Notes: generated by a model from the sequence alone, not told the origin. 64,000 nucleotides of DNA from Silurus meridionalis (GCF_014805685.1 NC_060886.1:28640862-28704861); one strand, 5' to 3'. Counted from the stretch's first letter, positions 10,261 through 22,971 are shown. Made by a program: numbers and translations.

Positions 10261-11400
10261 TTTCTTCACTAATGATATGAATATACTGATTATTCAGCGT
10301 TCTAGCCAATAAGTAGTAGGGTGAACTGGAACAGATCATAGGTGGGGAATTAGTGGTAGTGGCCCCAACACCGAACGCCATTCTTCCCATAATTAATTAC
10401 AATATTGGGAAAAAATATATATATTTACAAAATATTTACATATAAGACATACTTACAAAATTAGTCGAATTCAAACTAAAAGTGAACGTTAGCTATATTG
10501 GTTGGGATGGCATGCCGTTATTTAAACTACTAACCGCCTGAACTAGGGCTGAAACAGCCAAGAGAGGGGTCTGCTTTGGGGGGGATTTGTTGAGGACAGA
10601 GGAGTAGTGCAGTGTTGTTGTAACAGCAATTGAATAAAGTGTAATGAAGTTTAATGGTGGTTAAATGAGAATTAATTAACTGCTGCACAGCAATCACAAA
10701 CCGAGAAAAGTAGACAAACTTTCAAAAAAGCTAGCATGGTGAAAAACTATTCTGTGCTGCTGGGGCGGGGCTTTGGGAAGGGGCGGGGCTTTGGGTAGGA
10801 CTGTTGTGACAATTGGAATGACAATTGTTAATTGGCTGTAGAATGCCCAATCAGAAACTGGAAATCTTGATATCTATCATAGATTTTCCATGTTGTTTTA
10901 TATCAAACTTTGATTGGGTGGGCAAGATGCAAATTTGAGTGGGCTAAGCCACTTCTAATGCCGACCCTGCTGATATTGATAGGGACATCACCATAGACAA
11001 AACTGGTCTTGAAAGTACTTTCGATCGAAAAGAAAGACATTTCACTTTGTCCTGTGTATTAGGTATAGGGTGTAGCACCACATAGCTACATAGCTACATA
11101 GCTAGTTCAGCTCAATCAGCCAATGGCTTTTTTGAAAGACCACTCACTTTTAAAAGCTTTGATATTTCTGATCAGATCAGGTCTCAGATTAAATATTCAG
11201 CAACTGAGATGTATTTCTTCTTTTGTTCTATTTTGTATATTTCAGAATGAAAAATGCTAGGCGTTCAAAATGAGACTAAACGATTGCCATTACAGAGATC
11301 TGTGTAGCTCAAGTACACAGCTAAGCTAGCTAAAAAATGAACCGTTTAAGACGATCAGGCTAGCAACATTAAGCTAGCAGGCTAGACTTCCATTCCCTAG
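10261..11400. other. Mixed DNA with a duplicated GC-box-like motif
   Basis: GGGGCGGGGCTTTGGG occurs twice in tandem at 10762-10796, in otherwise AT-rich DNA. 10900-10975 (TTTGATTGGGTGGGCAAGAT, then GGGCTAAGCCAC) looks like a dispersed fish repeat whose class I cannot name. GCTAGC words recur at 11325-11390. No coding signal. Confidence 0.35.
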
Positions 11401-12084
11401 CATTGTTTCTGCTGTAACATCACCACAGTAATTAAAGCGATGCTTCTTTATAATTAGGAAAAAAAGAAATTAAAAGAAGAAAAAAGAAAGAAGCAGGGAA
11501 ATGAACAATTAGCCAGATGAGCATTTGCTCTGCTGCCTCGAAGAAAAATTAGCCAGATGCGATTCACACAGAGGTTCCTTTCTTGCTTCAGGTAAACTTT
11601 TTAATATTCATTTAATGATACGCTAAATTCTATTCTGTCGTTTCGATATAGCCACAGCAACAATTCCTTTTATGCTAATTAATCAGCCAGGAGTGTATTC
11701 CCAGAACGCCACGCCGGCTCACGTATCGACACGTCAAACATATTTATTGTACTACGATGGTTTGAACCTGTTTTTTTAATTTACGAATTTTTTTACTTTG
11801 TAACAATGGAAAATAAAAGCACCAACTATTTCCGTTAAACCAATATGATATCGTCGTATTGTCGTGTCTTTCGGGAGTCGGAAGACTCGTTTGGCTTCCT
11901 GGATCCGTGCTCATTACGTCGCTGCGCCACTTTGGACGTCTTTTACTGCTGACTTTGAATAGATAAAATTATTATTATTAATATTATTATTATAATCATA
12001 TTGTGAGCGTAACTGTGCATCAGTTCCAACTTGCACACAATCTGAAACATTGCAGTGATAAAATCTATGAAGTAGATTAAAGAT
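11401..12084. other. No recognised feature
   Basis: Single-copy-looking DNA with a short ATT repeat at 11968-11995. Confidence 0.4.
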
Positions 12085-12160
12085 AGACGATAATGACAAA
12101 AGTATTTGGACACCTGTCCCTTCCCACTATTATGCGGCCTGTCCCACAAATTTCTGTTTG
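12085..12160 (+). mobile_element. Tc1-like terminal repeat fragment
   Basis: TGACAAAAGTATTTGGACAC is the terminal repeat of a Tc1-type element. The element is truncated within about 75 bp. It lies just upstream of copy D. Confidence 0.55.
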
Positions 12161-12215
12161 TAGAAACTAAACACTGGCAGAATGAGTACATAAATCTTGA
12201 ATATAGTATATATTC

Positions 12216-12675
12216 AATATATTAGCAAAAGTATTAGGACACCTGACATTACCAACCATATGTGGTTTCTTCTCCAAACTGTTACCACAAAGTCGGAGGC
12301 AAAACAAATGTATAGGACGTCTTTGGATGCGGTAGTGACGGTCAATTTTCCATTCGCTAACTTAAAGACCAAAACCTGTTCCAGCATGATAATACCCATG
12401 CAGAAAACCAGCTTCATAATCTCTTGCTGGAGATGCAATACACACTATTGAACACTTTTGGATGAACTGAAACGCTAAGTGCACCCTAGGCCTCCTCACC
12501 TACATCAGTACCGGATTTTTCTTACACCCTTGTATTTAATCAAGCACAATTCTTCTCAAAATCATCTTCCCATAAGACTGGAGAAGCTTATAAAAAATTG
12601 AATGGAGACTAAATCTTGAATGGGATGCCCAAAAAGCAAATGCACATCTTAAGGTTAATGGTCAACATGTATTTT
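12216..12675 (+). mobile_element. Short Tc1 family, copy D
   Basis: The terminal repeat GCAAAAGTATTAGGACACCT is followed by ACCATATGTGGTTTCTTCTC, the HDNA-like segment (TTCCAGCATGATAATACCCA), the EHLWDELE-like segment (GAACACTTTTGGATGAACTG) and CATCTTCCCATAAGACTGGA. Transposase remnant on the plus strand, with an internal deletion near 12435. Confidence 0.75.
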
Positions 12676-13250
12676 TTATTAAAACCGCAAACTTTGCAAG
12701 AATTATTGCCGTGCTCTAAAACTTAACTACAAATTTGTAATAAAAACAAAACCATTTTTTTAGCTTTTCAAACTCATTATCTGAGAACCGCCATTTCTCT
12801 TAGCAATAAAAGTCAAAGAATATCTACATGCACTAAAGCGATACATCCTCAGTTGCAATTTTCGAGTCTCTGTGTGTTGTACAAGGCCATAAGTCACGAG
12901 TAGGTAGTGGATGCGGATGCTGGCGTGGATAATTTATAGTGAAGAGGACCAACAAAAACCAAAACAAATGAAACCTGTGTAAAGAACCATGATAATGAAC
13001 TATGGGAGCAAGGCAAGAGACACCGAAGGCAAGAAATATATAGCTTATAAGTCACATGCCAAAAAGATGGCAGAAAATATAACAGAAGCCTGACAGCGGG
13101 AAGGAAAATTCCTTGTGCTGCGTCCCAGTGTGGCCATATTGAATTCGGGTGTAATTCATTTGCCCATTTGGAGTATTGGAATGGTTCAGAAATACACTTT
13201 GGTGTGTCTGTGTATAGAAATTACATAATTACAAATTGCTATAGCGCATA
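12676..13250. other. No recognised feature
   Basis: No repeat or coding signal recognised. Confidence 0.45.
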
Positions 13251-13253
13251 GGT

Positions 13254-13320
13254 CTTCAACCAGGGGTCCGCAACCCCTAGGGGAACCGTGGCAGTACTGC
13301 AGGGAGTGCGCTAATTAATG
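13254..13320 (+). mobile_element. hAT-type terminal fragment
   Basis: CAGGGGTCCGCAACCCCTAG, then GAACCGTGGCAGTAC, is the pattern of a hAT (Charlie-like) left terminus. Only ~60 bp are recognisable. Confidence 0.5.
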
Positions 13321-13400
13321 TCAAATCACAAAAAAAAATGATGCATAAATAATTTCGAAAGCTTTGAAAATATGCAAATATACAGGCAATGCTGCATGTG

Positions 13401-14015
<615 letters not shown>

Positions 14016-14017
14016 TC

Positions 14018-14243
14018 TCCAACTGGTTCTTGGCCAAATTGTTTCCACAATGTTGGAGATACACAGTGACTTTTACTAATCTCCTTTGTAGCTGGATGAT
14101 CACAAATCTATGAAATCTCCTGGAACATCTTCCCATAAGATTGGAGGATATTATAACAACAGATGGGCACTGAATGTGGAACGAGATTTAGTCCAAAAAA
14201 CTACATAGAAATCTTATGGCTGAGGTGTCCACAAACTTTTGTC
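14018..14243 (+). mobile_element. Short Tc1 family, copy E1 (internally deleted)
   Basis: Left part CAAATTGTTTCCACAATGTT joins directly to CATCTTCCCATAAGATTGGA and the right terminal repeat AGGTGTCCACAAACTTTTGT. The middle of the family consensus is missing. Confidence 0.65.
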
Positions 14244-14245
14244 CA

Positions 14246-14385
14246 ATTCTTCTGGGATGAGATTTCACTTGATTTTAAAGCCTAGCTGTGGAGATTTGTG
14301 ATCCTTTAGGTACAAGAGCAAGATCAGGCACCGAGGTTCATCCCAATGTGGGGTCAGGGTTTTGTGCAGGACACTATTTGTCTTC
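14246..14385 (-). mobile_element. Short Tc1 family, copy E2, tail-to-tail with E1
   Basis: Begins TTCTTCTGGGATGAGATTTC and continues through TTTGTGATCCTTTAGGTACA and TCATCCCAATGTGGGGTCAG in minus orientation, directly abutting E1. Truncated at about 14385. Confidence 0.6.
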
Positions 14386-15120
14386 AGGAAATCGACAAAT
14401 AGTGTATAAATGTGTATTTCTGTGTGGTATTTATATGTATGTTTTAGTGTTGGACAGTAACAGAGGAAATGCAATTGGTTCCTGTACTTAAGTAGCTTTT
14501 TCATGTATCTTTACTAAAGTATTTCCATTTGGGGAGACTTTTACTTTAACGTCACTACATTTCAAAGTATCTTTGTCGAAGGATCTGGGTTGGATTCAGT
14601 GACCTAGACATTCAGTTCCACTGAAAAGTAATAACCTGATATTTGAAGGTTTTAAAATCAATTAAAATTAAATATTTTTGTAGTTATGTAGGTATTTTAT
14701 TCGGAATGGTTTGCGTAATTAGTTGTCCTTTGGAAATTAAAAAAAAGATCCTCTCAAAGACGGATTAAAACAACACTTGGATGTCTGCCATGGTTTGGCT
14801 GTAAGATTCGTTTTGCAGATATATTCAACTCCTTCAGGGCCTGAATCTGATGTTGAAGACTTAATCTCAGATTTACACTACACTTCACTTTCAAGATGCA
14901 TCCATACCAGTCCTGTAATTGGGATTCAGTCCAACAGGATGCCTCATGTACTCAGGTCCCGTGTGTAATGTACGGTCAGTACGGTATATGCTGTCGATTT
15001 AATGAGCAGACGCTGTACAGTAAAATGGATCCAACAGAACGTGGTGCGAAATGTGGAGGAGGAACTACAGAATCTTCCTATATTACAAATACTAAAGCCA
15101 AAGAAAAAAAATGTCTAAAG
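14386..15120. other. No recognised feature
   Basis: No repeat family or coding signal that I can name. Confidence 0.45.
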
Positions 15121-15126
15121 GCAAAA

Positions 15127-15402
15127 ATACCTCAATAGATGTGCAAAAGTATCAGTATGGCACTTTTCAAGCCATTTGTGCTTCTTTTCCAGAATGGTAC
15201 CACTGGGAAACCCAAACCTGTTCCAGCATGACAATGCAAATGTGGACAAAACCAGCTCTATGAAGATATGCTTTACGTAGGCTGGAGTGGAACATCTAAA
15301 ATAGATCTCCAACCCTATTGATCACAATTGGGGTGAGTTGACTGCACCTCAGACCTCCTCACCTCCATCAGTACCTGATTTTACTAACACCCTTGTTGGA
15401 AC
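15127..15402 (+). mobile_element. Short Tc1 family, copy F
   Basis: Terminal remnant GTGCAAAAGTATCAGTATGG, HDNA-like segment CCAGCATGACAATGCAAATG, then CACCTCCATCAGTACCTGAT. Plus orientation. Truncated on the right, where a LINE-tail repeat begins. Confidence 0.7.
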
Positions 15403-15403
15403 A

Positions 15404-15545
15404 TTTTCAAATCAAAATCAAATAAAATTTTATTTGTCACAAACACATACATACAGAGTACGACATGCATTGAAATGCTTTTCCAAGAAGTCCGGGGAAA
15501 AACTCCTGGAATAGAATGCTCAATAGAAATATAGATAACGGCTAT
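15404..15545 (+). repeat. LINE/SINE 3'-tail-like fish repeat
   Basis: TTTTATTTGTCACAAACACA followed by CATGCATTGAAATGCTTTTC matches a widespread fish retroelement tail (TTTATTTGTCACAT..TGAAATGCTT). Class uncertain. Confidence 0.5.
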
Positions 15546-15547
15546 AG

Positions 15548-16190
15548 ATGGCGCTGCATCACAGACAGGATAAAGCAAGAAACCCAATGAACACAATTCA
15601 ACAAGTCTCCTTTCACTGGAGCCGCAGCTGCACCGTCTGCATACGTCATCTCCAGCAAAAGCATCAATATCAACCTCTTCAAATGACCCCGTGCATTTTT
15701 GTGCATTTTTTGTGCCATGCGTTACGGTTTTCCTGCCGATTCCAAAACGAAGGCAGATTGTGTGTTCTTGTGCAAATTTTACAGGAAAGAAACGTGGCTC
15801 CTGAAAAAGATTTTGGACGGTTTCCTCACAATTTCCGTTTTTACTCGAAAGGTCCGCCTCGCAAATGTCCTTGTAAGCGTATCTATCGATTTCTTGTCAG
15901 AGGCAAGCTATTAAATAAAACAGTTATTAAATCCACACGAATACATTTTTTCTAGAGATTCGATTCGCGAGCTCTGACCAGCGCGCTCTTTGATCATCGA
16001 ATCAAAAGGCTTGAAAATTTATGGACGCCTGCGAGATGGCCCTAGTGCCACCAATCGGATTGGTTAAAGCCCAAAGTGCTGTTTTCTGAAAACCTTACCA
16101 CAGATAGATACCGCTAAACCTGGCAACTTGTGATGTGACGGCTGAAATCTGATTGGATAGAAACTCTGACACTCCTTTTAATGCTATGAA
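15548..16190 (-). mobile_element. hAT/ZMYM-like repeat, copy 1
   Basis: On the minus strand it encodes DKKSIDTLTRTFARRTF followed by KTEIVRK near 15900-15820. This is similar to VVDTLASTFTRQTF..KLDIV in copy 3 (25985-27160). Copy 2 is at 36540-37065. Shared landmarks are GAGCTCGC..AGCGC, TGCACAAGAACACACAAT, CCAGTGAAAGGAGACTTGTT and CCTGTCTGTGATGCAGCGC. I suspect the 5' part of a hAT-like, TTF/ZMYM-type transposase gene, but only the N-terminal stub is seen, so this is tentative. Confidence 0.5.
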
Positions 16191-16700
16191 ATTAAAGGAA
16201 TAGACTATTGGGACTCATTTAATATATAATTCATAAACAAAGCTCAATGATCTATGATTCCGATAGAGTTTAGACCCTGACTGACCACCACTGATTAAAA
16301 CTATTTGCCCCCCAACCCCCCCGCCCCATCCCCACGATACTCCATTATAGCTGTATTTGTGTCAGTGTCGTAATTCAATAATTGCTGATGAATATCTCAA
16401 TAAGAAACCGTTCAAGGGTTACGTCTAGCTTTTTTTTTTCTCTAGTACACAGGCTGACATTTACTTTTTTGAAATAATGCATTCCCTCTTTGCTACTTCG
16501 AGTTAAATAAAGACCTACAGTATATACGCAAGAGTACTTAAAATAAAGTAGGGCCGTGCTGTCGTTACATGGAGTGCAGCCAAGTGCATATGCAGAGCCT
16601 CGCTCTATTCTGATACACTCGTCTAGTCTGGTCTGTGTCAAAACATCTCCTGGAGAACATTCCTGTCAAAAAGTACGAGAAAAAACATTCCTCTTGAGAC
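16191..16700. other. No recognised feature
   Basis: Includes a short C-rich run at 16308-16332. Nothing else supported. Confidence 0.4.
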
Positions 16701-18200
16701 GATTGACCTCCGTGTATTATTTATGGAAGGCAGCGGAAGCGATGGTGAAAATGTCAGGCTGGAATACGTAACAATAAACAGCAAGCATTCCGGATGGATA
16801 TTCCGACTCTTTCCTCAGCTGGCTCAGGACTTTGCTTCGGGAAGGACGGTCTAATCTAAGCCTTAGTTGTGCCTTTGTGCAAGAAAAAAAAAAGGTTTTA
16901 AACGAATTCTAGTCGGCTGAAGCTTTCCGAGGTTAATCCGAGAGGGACTGCTCTTCCTCCTTCTGACAGATCCGTCCCATGTGATGTTCCTCCAAAAAGA
17001 AACCGTACATGATGTTTGACTGGGCTTATTCAAGCATAAACAACAATCCTCCATCCCAGGCGGTCTGAAATGTCTGCAGTTTCCATAGCGAACCCCCCCT
17101 TCCTCATTCTCAGGCACTTTTCAATCAAGTCGCTCGTTTCCCTATTTCTCTCTGCACCCAGATTAGCCTCGCATCACAATACGAGGGTCCGTTGAAGCTC
17201 TTTGTGTAGATTCAATGCCATGTCTCATCCAGGCTAACTCTCGAAACACTTTACTTTTCTTTTTTTTTCCCGTCTTCAAATCCAGTGGCATGGCCTATCT
17301 CCAGCTTGCACGCCCACCAGTAATTAAACACCTCAATGAACAGATTAAGGAGTTTCCCCATTTGGAAATTTCATTACCATTGCTGTAATTGGATTCCAAA
17401 TTTAATTAGCACTCCTCAATGAAAACAGCAGGTGATGCCGGGTGCCGTCCAAGAATGGCGACGCAACGGTGAGACCACGACGTTCTGACACAGTCGAGCT
17501 TCCGTGACCTGTTGCTCTGCACATGAGAGGTCTGAGAGAATGGCCAGAATGTGTTTCTTTTTAAGAAAACGGCCAGAAAAGCTTGCAACAAGCACTAATC
17601 TTTGTTTCCCAGTCTGCCTAAAGGGCCTGTGTTGTGTCTGTGCAAGCAAATTGCATTTTCCCTTTTGTTTGAGATGCATTCTTTTGAAAATGGAGTCCAA
17701 CACACACATACATTTTAATCAAGCGTTTCAAACTTCCAAAAAAGTGGCAGCTCCGTCCTCCTGGCACACACTCGGCTATAATTTCATACACCGCACTTGA
17801 AGGGGTTTCTTAATAAAGCATGCCTGCCACTTGGAAAAAAACATGAACATGAGCGTTCTTGCGATTTCTAAAGAAAAGTGTTGACGCCATAAAAAAAGGG
17901 CTTGCAGTGATTAGCGTAAATTGAATTTGAGGGCTTTTGAGGGGAAGTTTCTCAACGTAAGGCCAGGATAGATTTAACAGATAAAACCCATAGGCGAACT
18001 GCAAGGCCGACTGGGAGAAACCTCCGTGAGCGACATCGTGGGATCTGTAATTCGTTTACTGAGGAAAAACAGATTTGCGGACGTCTCATAGGAGGGTGGC
18101 GCCTCATGATGGAGGTCAAGGACCTCAATGAGAGCAATAATTAATCATTACTTTTTTTGGCAGAGGAGAGAGAATATAATGACTTCAGTCAGACAGACTG
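16701..18200. other. Single-copy, high-complexity DNA (candidate conserved noncoding)
   Basis: No transposon or tandem repeat is visible over 1.5 kb. 17290-17430 is dense in homeodomain-type cores (CAGTAATTAAACACC, ATTTAATTAGCACTCC). This density without coding potential is typical of vertebrate enhancers, but conservation is not tested here. Confidence 0.3.
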
Positions 18201-18960
18201 TTCTGCTCGATGTCGACCTCGTTGTTCAAGTAAGTGATCATGTACGATTCGCTTTCTGGAGTCTCATTGTTTATATAACTGGAGTCTACGAAAAAAAACA
18301 TCTTGTAACTCTAAAATCCAAGATCCAAGTAATAACCAACCATTATAACCATGCAAGATGCTTCAAGGTCAAAAATTGCTGTACACGCTAAACCGATTTT
18401 AGATAAAGATTTCGAACTGTCAATCTGGCAACCGCACATCGTAACGCAAGAAAATTCCTGACACCCGAGTGCACCTATTGGATTCTGGCATGTTCTAAAC
18501 ACACTGACCACAATGATGGATCTTATCTTTGATTGTGGTCATGATGCAAGACAATACGTCAAAAAATTTGATCCTTATTAGACTTTTCATAACCCTATCC
18601 TTTAGGTGATGTCCTGCCCAAGTTTTCATAAAAATAATACTTTTCTGAATGGTGGTATTTATTGGTTAGACCACAGCAGACAAAACTCCCATGGAGCTAT
18701 AAAAAGTCTCAATTCAATTCTAATCATTGACACAGCATAAATTGTCAACGATTTTCAATAATAAATTTTATGCCAATATTCCTTTTTTTTTTTTTTTATT
18801 ATTATTCAGCATTAATTCAGCATTTCCAATTTCTGGCTCTGGAAAGCAGATGTTGGGAACAGCTGTGAGCTTGTTATGGATTGCACTGCAGCTTGTATCT
18901 GCCGATTTTATGAGTTTTGTTAGATCAGATTTGTTCTCACCATCAGGCTTATTATAATTG
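18201..18960. other. No recognised feature
   Basis: AT-rich, with a T run at 18782-18798. No family recognised. Confidence 0.4.
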
Positions 18961-20090
18961 TGTCCAATCACTAATCACACTGTTGTTTCCCAATGACAAA
19001 TCACTGATCATCATTGTCCCCATAACCAGTGTCTACCAACTATTGTTTCTCAAAGACTAATCAATGTACACTATTGATTCCCAATGACCAATCACTGATA
19101 AAGTCCCCAATTTCCAATAACTAATTCATATTATTAATAAAAACTAATCAGTAAATACTAGTGGCCCCAATAACCAATCACTGATAACCATTGTCCCCAA
19201 TGACCAATGCCTAATCACTATTGTTTCCCAATAACCAATCACTGAACACCATTGTCTACCTATAACCAATCACTGATTACTATTGTCCCTGATAACTATT
19301 TACTGAACACTGTTTCCCAGTAACCAATCACTGAACATTATTGTTTCCAAATTACCAATCATTGATCAACATGGTCCTTGATTACCAATGACTAACTCCT
19401 ATTGTTAGTAAAAACTCCCCAAAGACCGATGACTAATCACTATTGTTTTCCAATAATCCTATCACTGATCACCATGGTCCCAATTACTATTATGTCTCAA
19501 AGACCAATCACTGAACACCATTGCCCCTCTATAACCAGTCACTCATTACTATTGTCCCTGATAACCATTTACTGAACCCTGTTGTTTTAGAGTAACCAAT
19601 CACTGCGCACTATTGTTTCCCAATAACCAATCACTGAACATTATTGTTTCCAAATCACCAATCACTGATCAACATGGTCCCCAATATCCAATGAATAATA
19701 ACTTTTTGTTTTTCAAAATCTTATCAGGGATCACCGCTGTTTCCCGAATGATCTTTTACTAATTGCCCTTGTCACCAATAATCATATACTAAAAACTCTG
19801 GTTTATCTATTGACCATTTCCTCATCACCAATGTCACCAAATGACCAATCGCTGATCACCATTGTCCCCAGTACCTAATCACCGATCAATATTCGTTCTC
19901 AAAAACTAATCACTAAAACATTTGTTCCCACGGACCACACACTGATCACTAATGTTTTACAGATGACCTCACAATAAGCACCAATGCTCTTAATGACCAA
20001 TCATTGATCACCACTGTTCCAAATGACTAATCAGTGAGCTCCATTGTTTCTCAAAGACCAATTGCCGATCACTATTGCATCCCAAAACAC
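18961..20090. repeat. Degenerate ~30-bp CCAAT-rich tandem array
   Basis: More than 30 diverged units built on AACCAATCACTGA followed by ACCATTGTTTCCCAAT-like sequence. At least ten retain ACCAATC, a match to the core of the NF-Y (CCAAT-box) consensus. A higher-order unit of several monomers is repeated: 19233-19400 and 19502-19697 share monomer variants in the same order, the second with one extra monomer. There is no open frame and no similarity to a transposon. Confidence 0.85.
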
Positions 20091-20660
20091 TGTTCCACCC
20101 ACACATTTCTTTCCATTCCAACTAAATTTTAAAAAAATATATTATGCAAAAATATTTTTGATTTAATACGACGCTACAACCCTATACGCCATCATACCGC
20201 ATTCCAGCACTGACATAGCAGCCCTCGGTCTATACAGATTACAAAACTTCAAAACCACTCGAAGAGAAAAAGGAGAAGACAGCTGTTTCAATCTCCACTG
20301 GCAAGCCGTCGCCTGACGCAATAAGTTTCTAAGTACCTTCAAGTGACTTTTCGACGCCGTTATCTTCTTAAACCTGTCTGAATTCCACGTGAGCTGAGAG
20401 TGGATGAGGAGAGCGTATCGATCTTCTCGCAGGCGTACAGTGCGTGACCACGAGGGACCGTCAACGGAAAGCTCTGGTGAAATGACAAGAGATAAAAACA
20501 CCTCGGAACGTTATCCTTGAAAGTAAAAAAAAAATCAAAAATAGGAGATACCATCAACCAACTGAAGACACCAGCATGTTCAACTCATCACAGTAGCATG
20601 TTTAATACTTTTTTTTCTAAGAAGCTTTTTTGGATTGAATGGTGTTGTGAAGTCAATAGA
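20091..20660. other. Single-copy segment
   Basis: 20160-20510 has higher complexity and more CpG than its surroundings and one short open frame on the minus strand. No product recognised. Confidence 0.3.
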
Positions 20661-20667
20661 ATCCATA

Positions 20668-21070
20668 CTATTTCGGCAAAAGTATTGGGGCGCCTGACAT
20701 TTCCCATTTATTTATTTTTTCTCAAACTGCTACCACAATTTTGGAGGCACACATTTGTATTAGATGTCCTTGGATGTGGTAGCGTGAAATTTTTCCTTCA
20801 CATAAAGTTCCATAAAGATATGCTTTACATAAGTTGGAGTAGAAGATCTTAAATGGCCACCTTTAGAGATAAGGGATTAGAGATTTAGGGATGAATTAAA
20901 ATGTGACACCACCCCAGACCTCCTCACCTCACCTTCATAAGAATCTGAGCCTTGTGGCTGAATGAGAACATATCTCCACACTCCAAAAGCTAGTTCATCT
21001 ACCCAAAAGAGTGGAGGTTATTAATACAGCAAACCATACATGTAGAATGTCCATATAGTGAATGTAGTGT
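20668..21070 (+). mobile_element. Short Tc1 family, copy G
   Basis: Terminal repeat GGCAAAAGTATTGGGGCGCC, then CTCAAACTGCTACCACAATT, GATATGCTTTACATAAGTTG and CCTTGTGGCTGAATGAGAAC. The right end is marked by TGTCCATATAGTGAATGTA. The frame is destroyed by small deletions. Confidence 0.75.
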
Positions 21071-21119
21071 CAATGAAATATTTCCATTCAAATTCCATTT
21101 ACAAATACTAACGATTACC

Positions 21120-21500
21120 TGTAAACACGCTCAATTTTATGTTCATGTATCGTCTCGAACAATTTCGGCCCAGTCATTAATAGCGCATTAAGCACCTCTG
21201 CCTGTTAATTAAATGCGCTATTCTGGGCGATTAACATCTTTTAACAATCAAGTCTTTCCATGCGCAATTTGTCCTAGTCATTGACTACTCATTAGCTTTC
21301 TGATTTGCATATATAATGCATTTCAAGCCCAACATTATGCCACCAATGCCAATTTATAGTGTTGTCTGACACATTTGGTTTGTCGGAGGTTCACTGCAGC
21401 GTAATGGGTTATTAGAGTCATTTCCATTTGAAACAAATGCGCCCTCAAGTAGAACCGGGTCGGGATTTGCAGCGAATTCTCATTTCACGACAAGGACTTT
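21120..21500. other. Candidate conserved noncoding element
   Basis: Repeat-free block rich in TAAT/ATTA cores: AGTCATTAATAGCGCATTAA, CTGTTAATTAAATGCGC and TTTGCATATATAATGC (octamer-like). It contains a near-palindromic GCGCATTAA..TTAAATGCGC pair. Looks like a developmental enhancer by composition only. Confidence 0.35.
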
Positions 21501-21549
21501 AATGGCAATCACATACTAATTAATGAAAAAAAAGTAAAAAATGTTTTAG

Positions 21550-22290
21550 ATGAGTGCATTTTTGGACACTTTATAGACCGAAGTGCTGAAATATTTGAAT
21601 TTTTTTTTTTGCTATAAATTGTTGCCACAAAGTTGGAATTCTTTGGACGTGGTAGCAGCTGGGGATGGTTTTGCACGACCTGGTGATTGATGAAATTAAG
21701 GAGCATCACAGGAGCTTTAAGGACAGATTTGGACTTAATATTAACAATCTGCTACAATAGCTCACCTCAACATCATTTAACTGTAATAAATGGATATGGA
21801 AATGCCACCCAGATGAGGACGGGTCGAGTCTGGTTCCTTTCAAGGTTTCTTCCTTATGCTATCTCAGGAAGGTTTTCCCTTGAAGGACAAACTTACAATT
21901 ATAAGGAGCAATCGTATTCTTCATTACCGCATTATATATGTAAAGCTGCATTGAAAACCCAAAACCCAAATATGCTCTAGCCAGACAATGCTCCTGTGAA
22001 GATATAAAGATATGCTTTACATTGGTTGGAGTAGATCATCTTAAGTGAGCTGCTGTAAAGCTTTAAACCCTACTGAACACCTTTGGGATTAGTTGAAACG
22101 CCAGGCCTCCTCAACTCACCTACATCAGTAATCAGACCACAAATCTCCAAAAGCACACTTCAAAATCTAGTGGAACATCTTCCCAAAAGAGTAGAGATTT
22201 CTCTAGCAGCAAACAGGGCCCAAATGTGAAATGAGATGTTCAAAAAGCACATACGGATCTTACGGTTAGGTTTTTGTCGTGTATGTAGAT
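21550..22290 (+). mobile_element. Short Tc1 family, copy H, interrupted by a LINE 3' fragment
   Basis: Left part 21552-21665 (TTGTTGCCACAAAGTTGGAA, then GACGTGGTAGCAGCT) and right part 21970-22290 (GACAATGCTCCTGTG, GATATGCTTTACATTGGTTG, AACATCTTCCCAAAAGAGTA) belong to one family. A LINE 3' sequence occupies the gap. Confidence 0.65.
21680..21966 (+). mobile_element. LINE 3'-end repeat inside Tc1 copy H
   Basis: CAGATGAGGACGGGTCGAGT, GGTTCCTTTCAAGGTTTCTT, CTCAGGAAGGTTTTCCCTTG and GTAAAGCTGCATTGAAAA follow the order of the dispersed LINE 3' end also found at 28548, 34415, 49160, 52890 and 63540. Confidence 0.65.
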
Positions 22291-22970
22291 ATTATTCTAT
22301 AACTTCACTTTCTTTGAATGGACATCGTGTGAAAATGTGCCACACCGTCAGAATTTAAAAGCCACGAAAAGTCTTTGGAGAAACATTTGACATTCAGAAG
22401 AACACCTCCTGGAACCATGGGGATACAAACTTTTGCACTTAATGACTGCGAAGAATGTAAAAAGAAAAAGAAATTAACATTCCTATCTTAATCTGTATGC
22501 GGATTAAAATGCTATTCAGGTTCCGCATGTGTGATCAGTCTGCTTGGCCGGAGGTTGGCAGAACCTTTTTTTTATTCGTATGCTTTAGCCGATCCAAGAC
22601 TCTCTTAAGTAGCTTGTTGCCATCACCTAATAATTCAGGACTCTTTGCGGGTGCCAAACGGCAGCCCATTTCACTGACTTGGCTCAATCCGAGCTGGCAG
22701 GCCAATCTCGGGATGCTCAAAACAATTCCGGCTGTAACAAATTACAAAAGGGCCTACGAATATACAGTCAGGGGTTTTTTCAGGGTGCTGTTTTTCAAAG
22801 AATGCCTGACAAACTGTATCGGGCAAACAAAGAGTAATTGGTATGTTGTAGAAAAAACAGACGCAAGAAAGTCAGCTGTTTGTAGAAAAAAACCCCACAA
22901 TGGATTATTTTAGAAGATTTTTATTTGTTTCTAAACTCGTCTATGATGTTCCCATAAATACGCTTTACAT
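22291..22970. other. Single-copy block, candidate conserved noncoding
   Basis: 22540-22760 is high-complexity and repeat-free (CACCTAATAATTCAGGACTC, AACAATTCCGGCTGTAAC). It lies inside a 138-codon open frame, but that frame resembles no protein I know and its opposite strand is also open, so noncoding constraint is the better guess. Confidence 0.3.
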
Positions 22971-22971
22971 A

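Noticed and set aside
10762..10796. Tandem GC boxes as a promoter
   Set aside because: Two GGGGCGGGG motifs only, no CpG island and no exon nearby.
18961..20090. CRISPR-like array of short repeats
   Set aside because: No constant-length direct repeat with unique spacers; monomers are contiguous and diverged; eukaryotic context.
22497..22913. 138-codon open frame as a gene
   Set aside because: No recognisable domain, no splice or promoter evidence, opposite strand also open, lysine/phenylalanine-rich ends from A/T runs.
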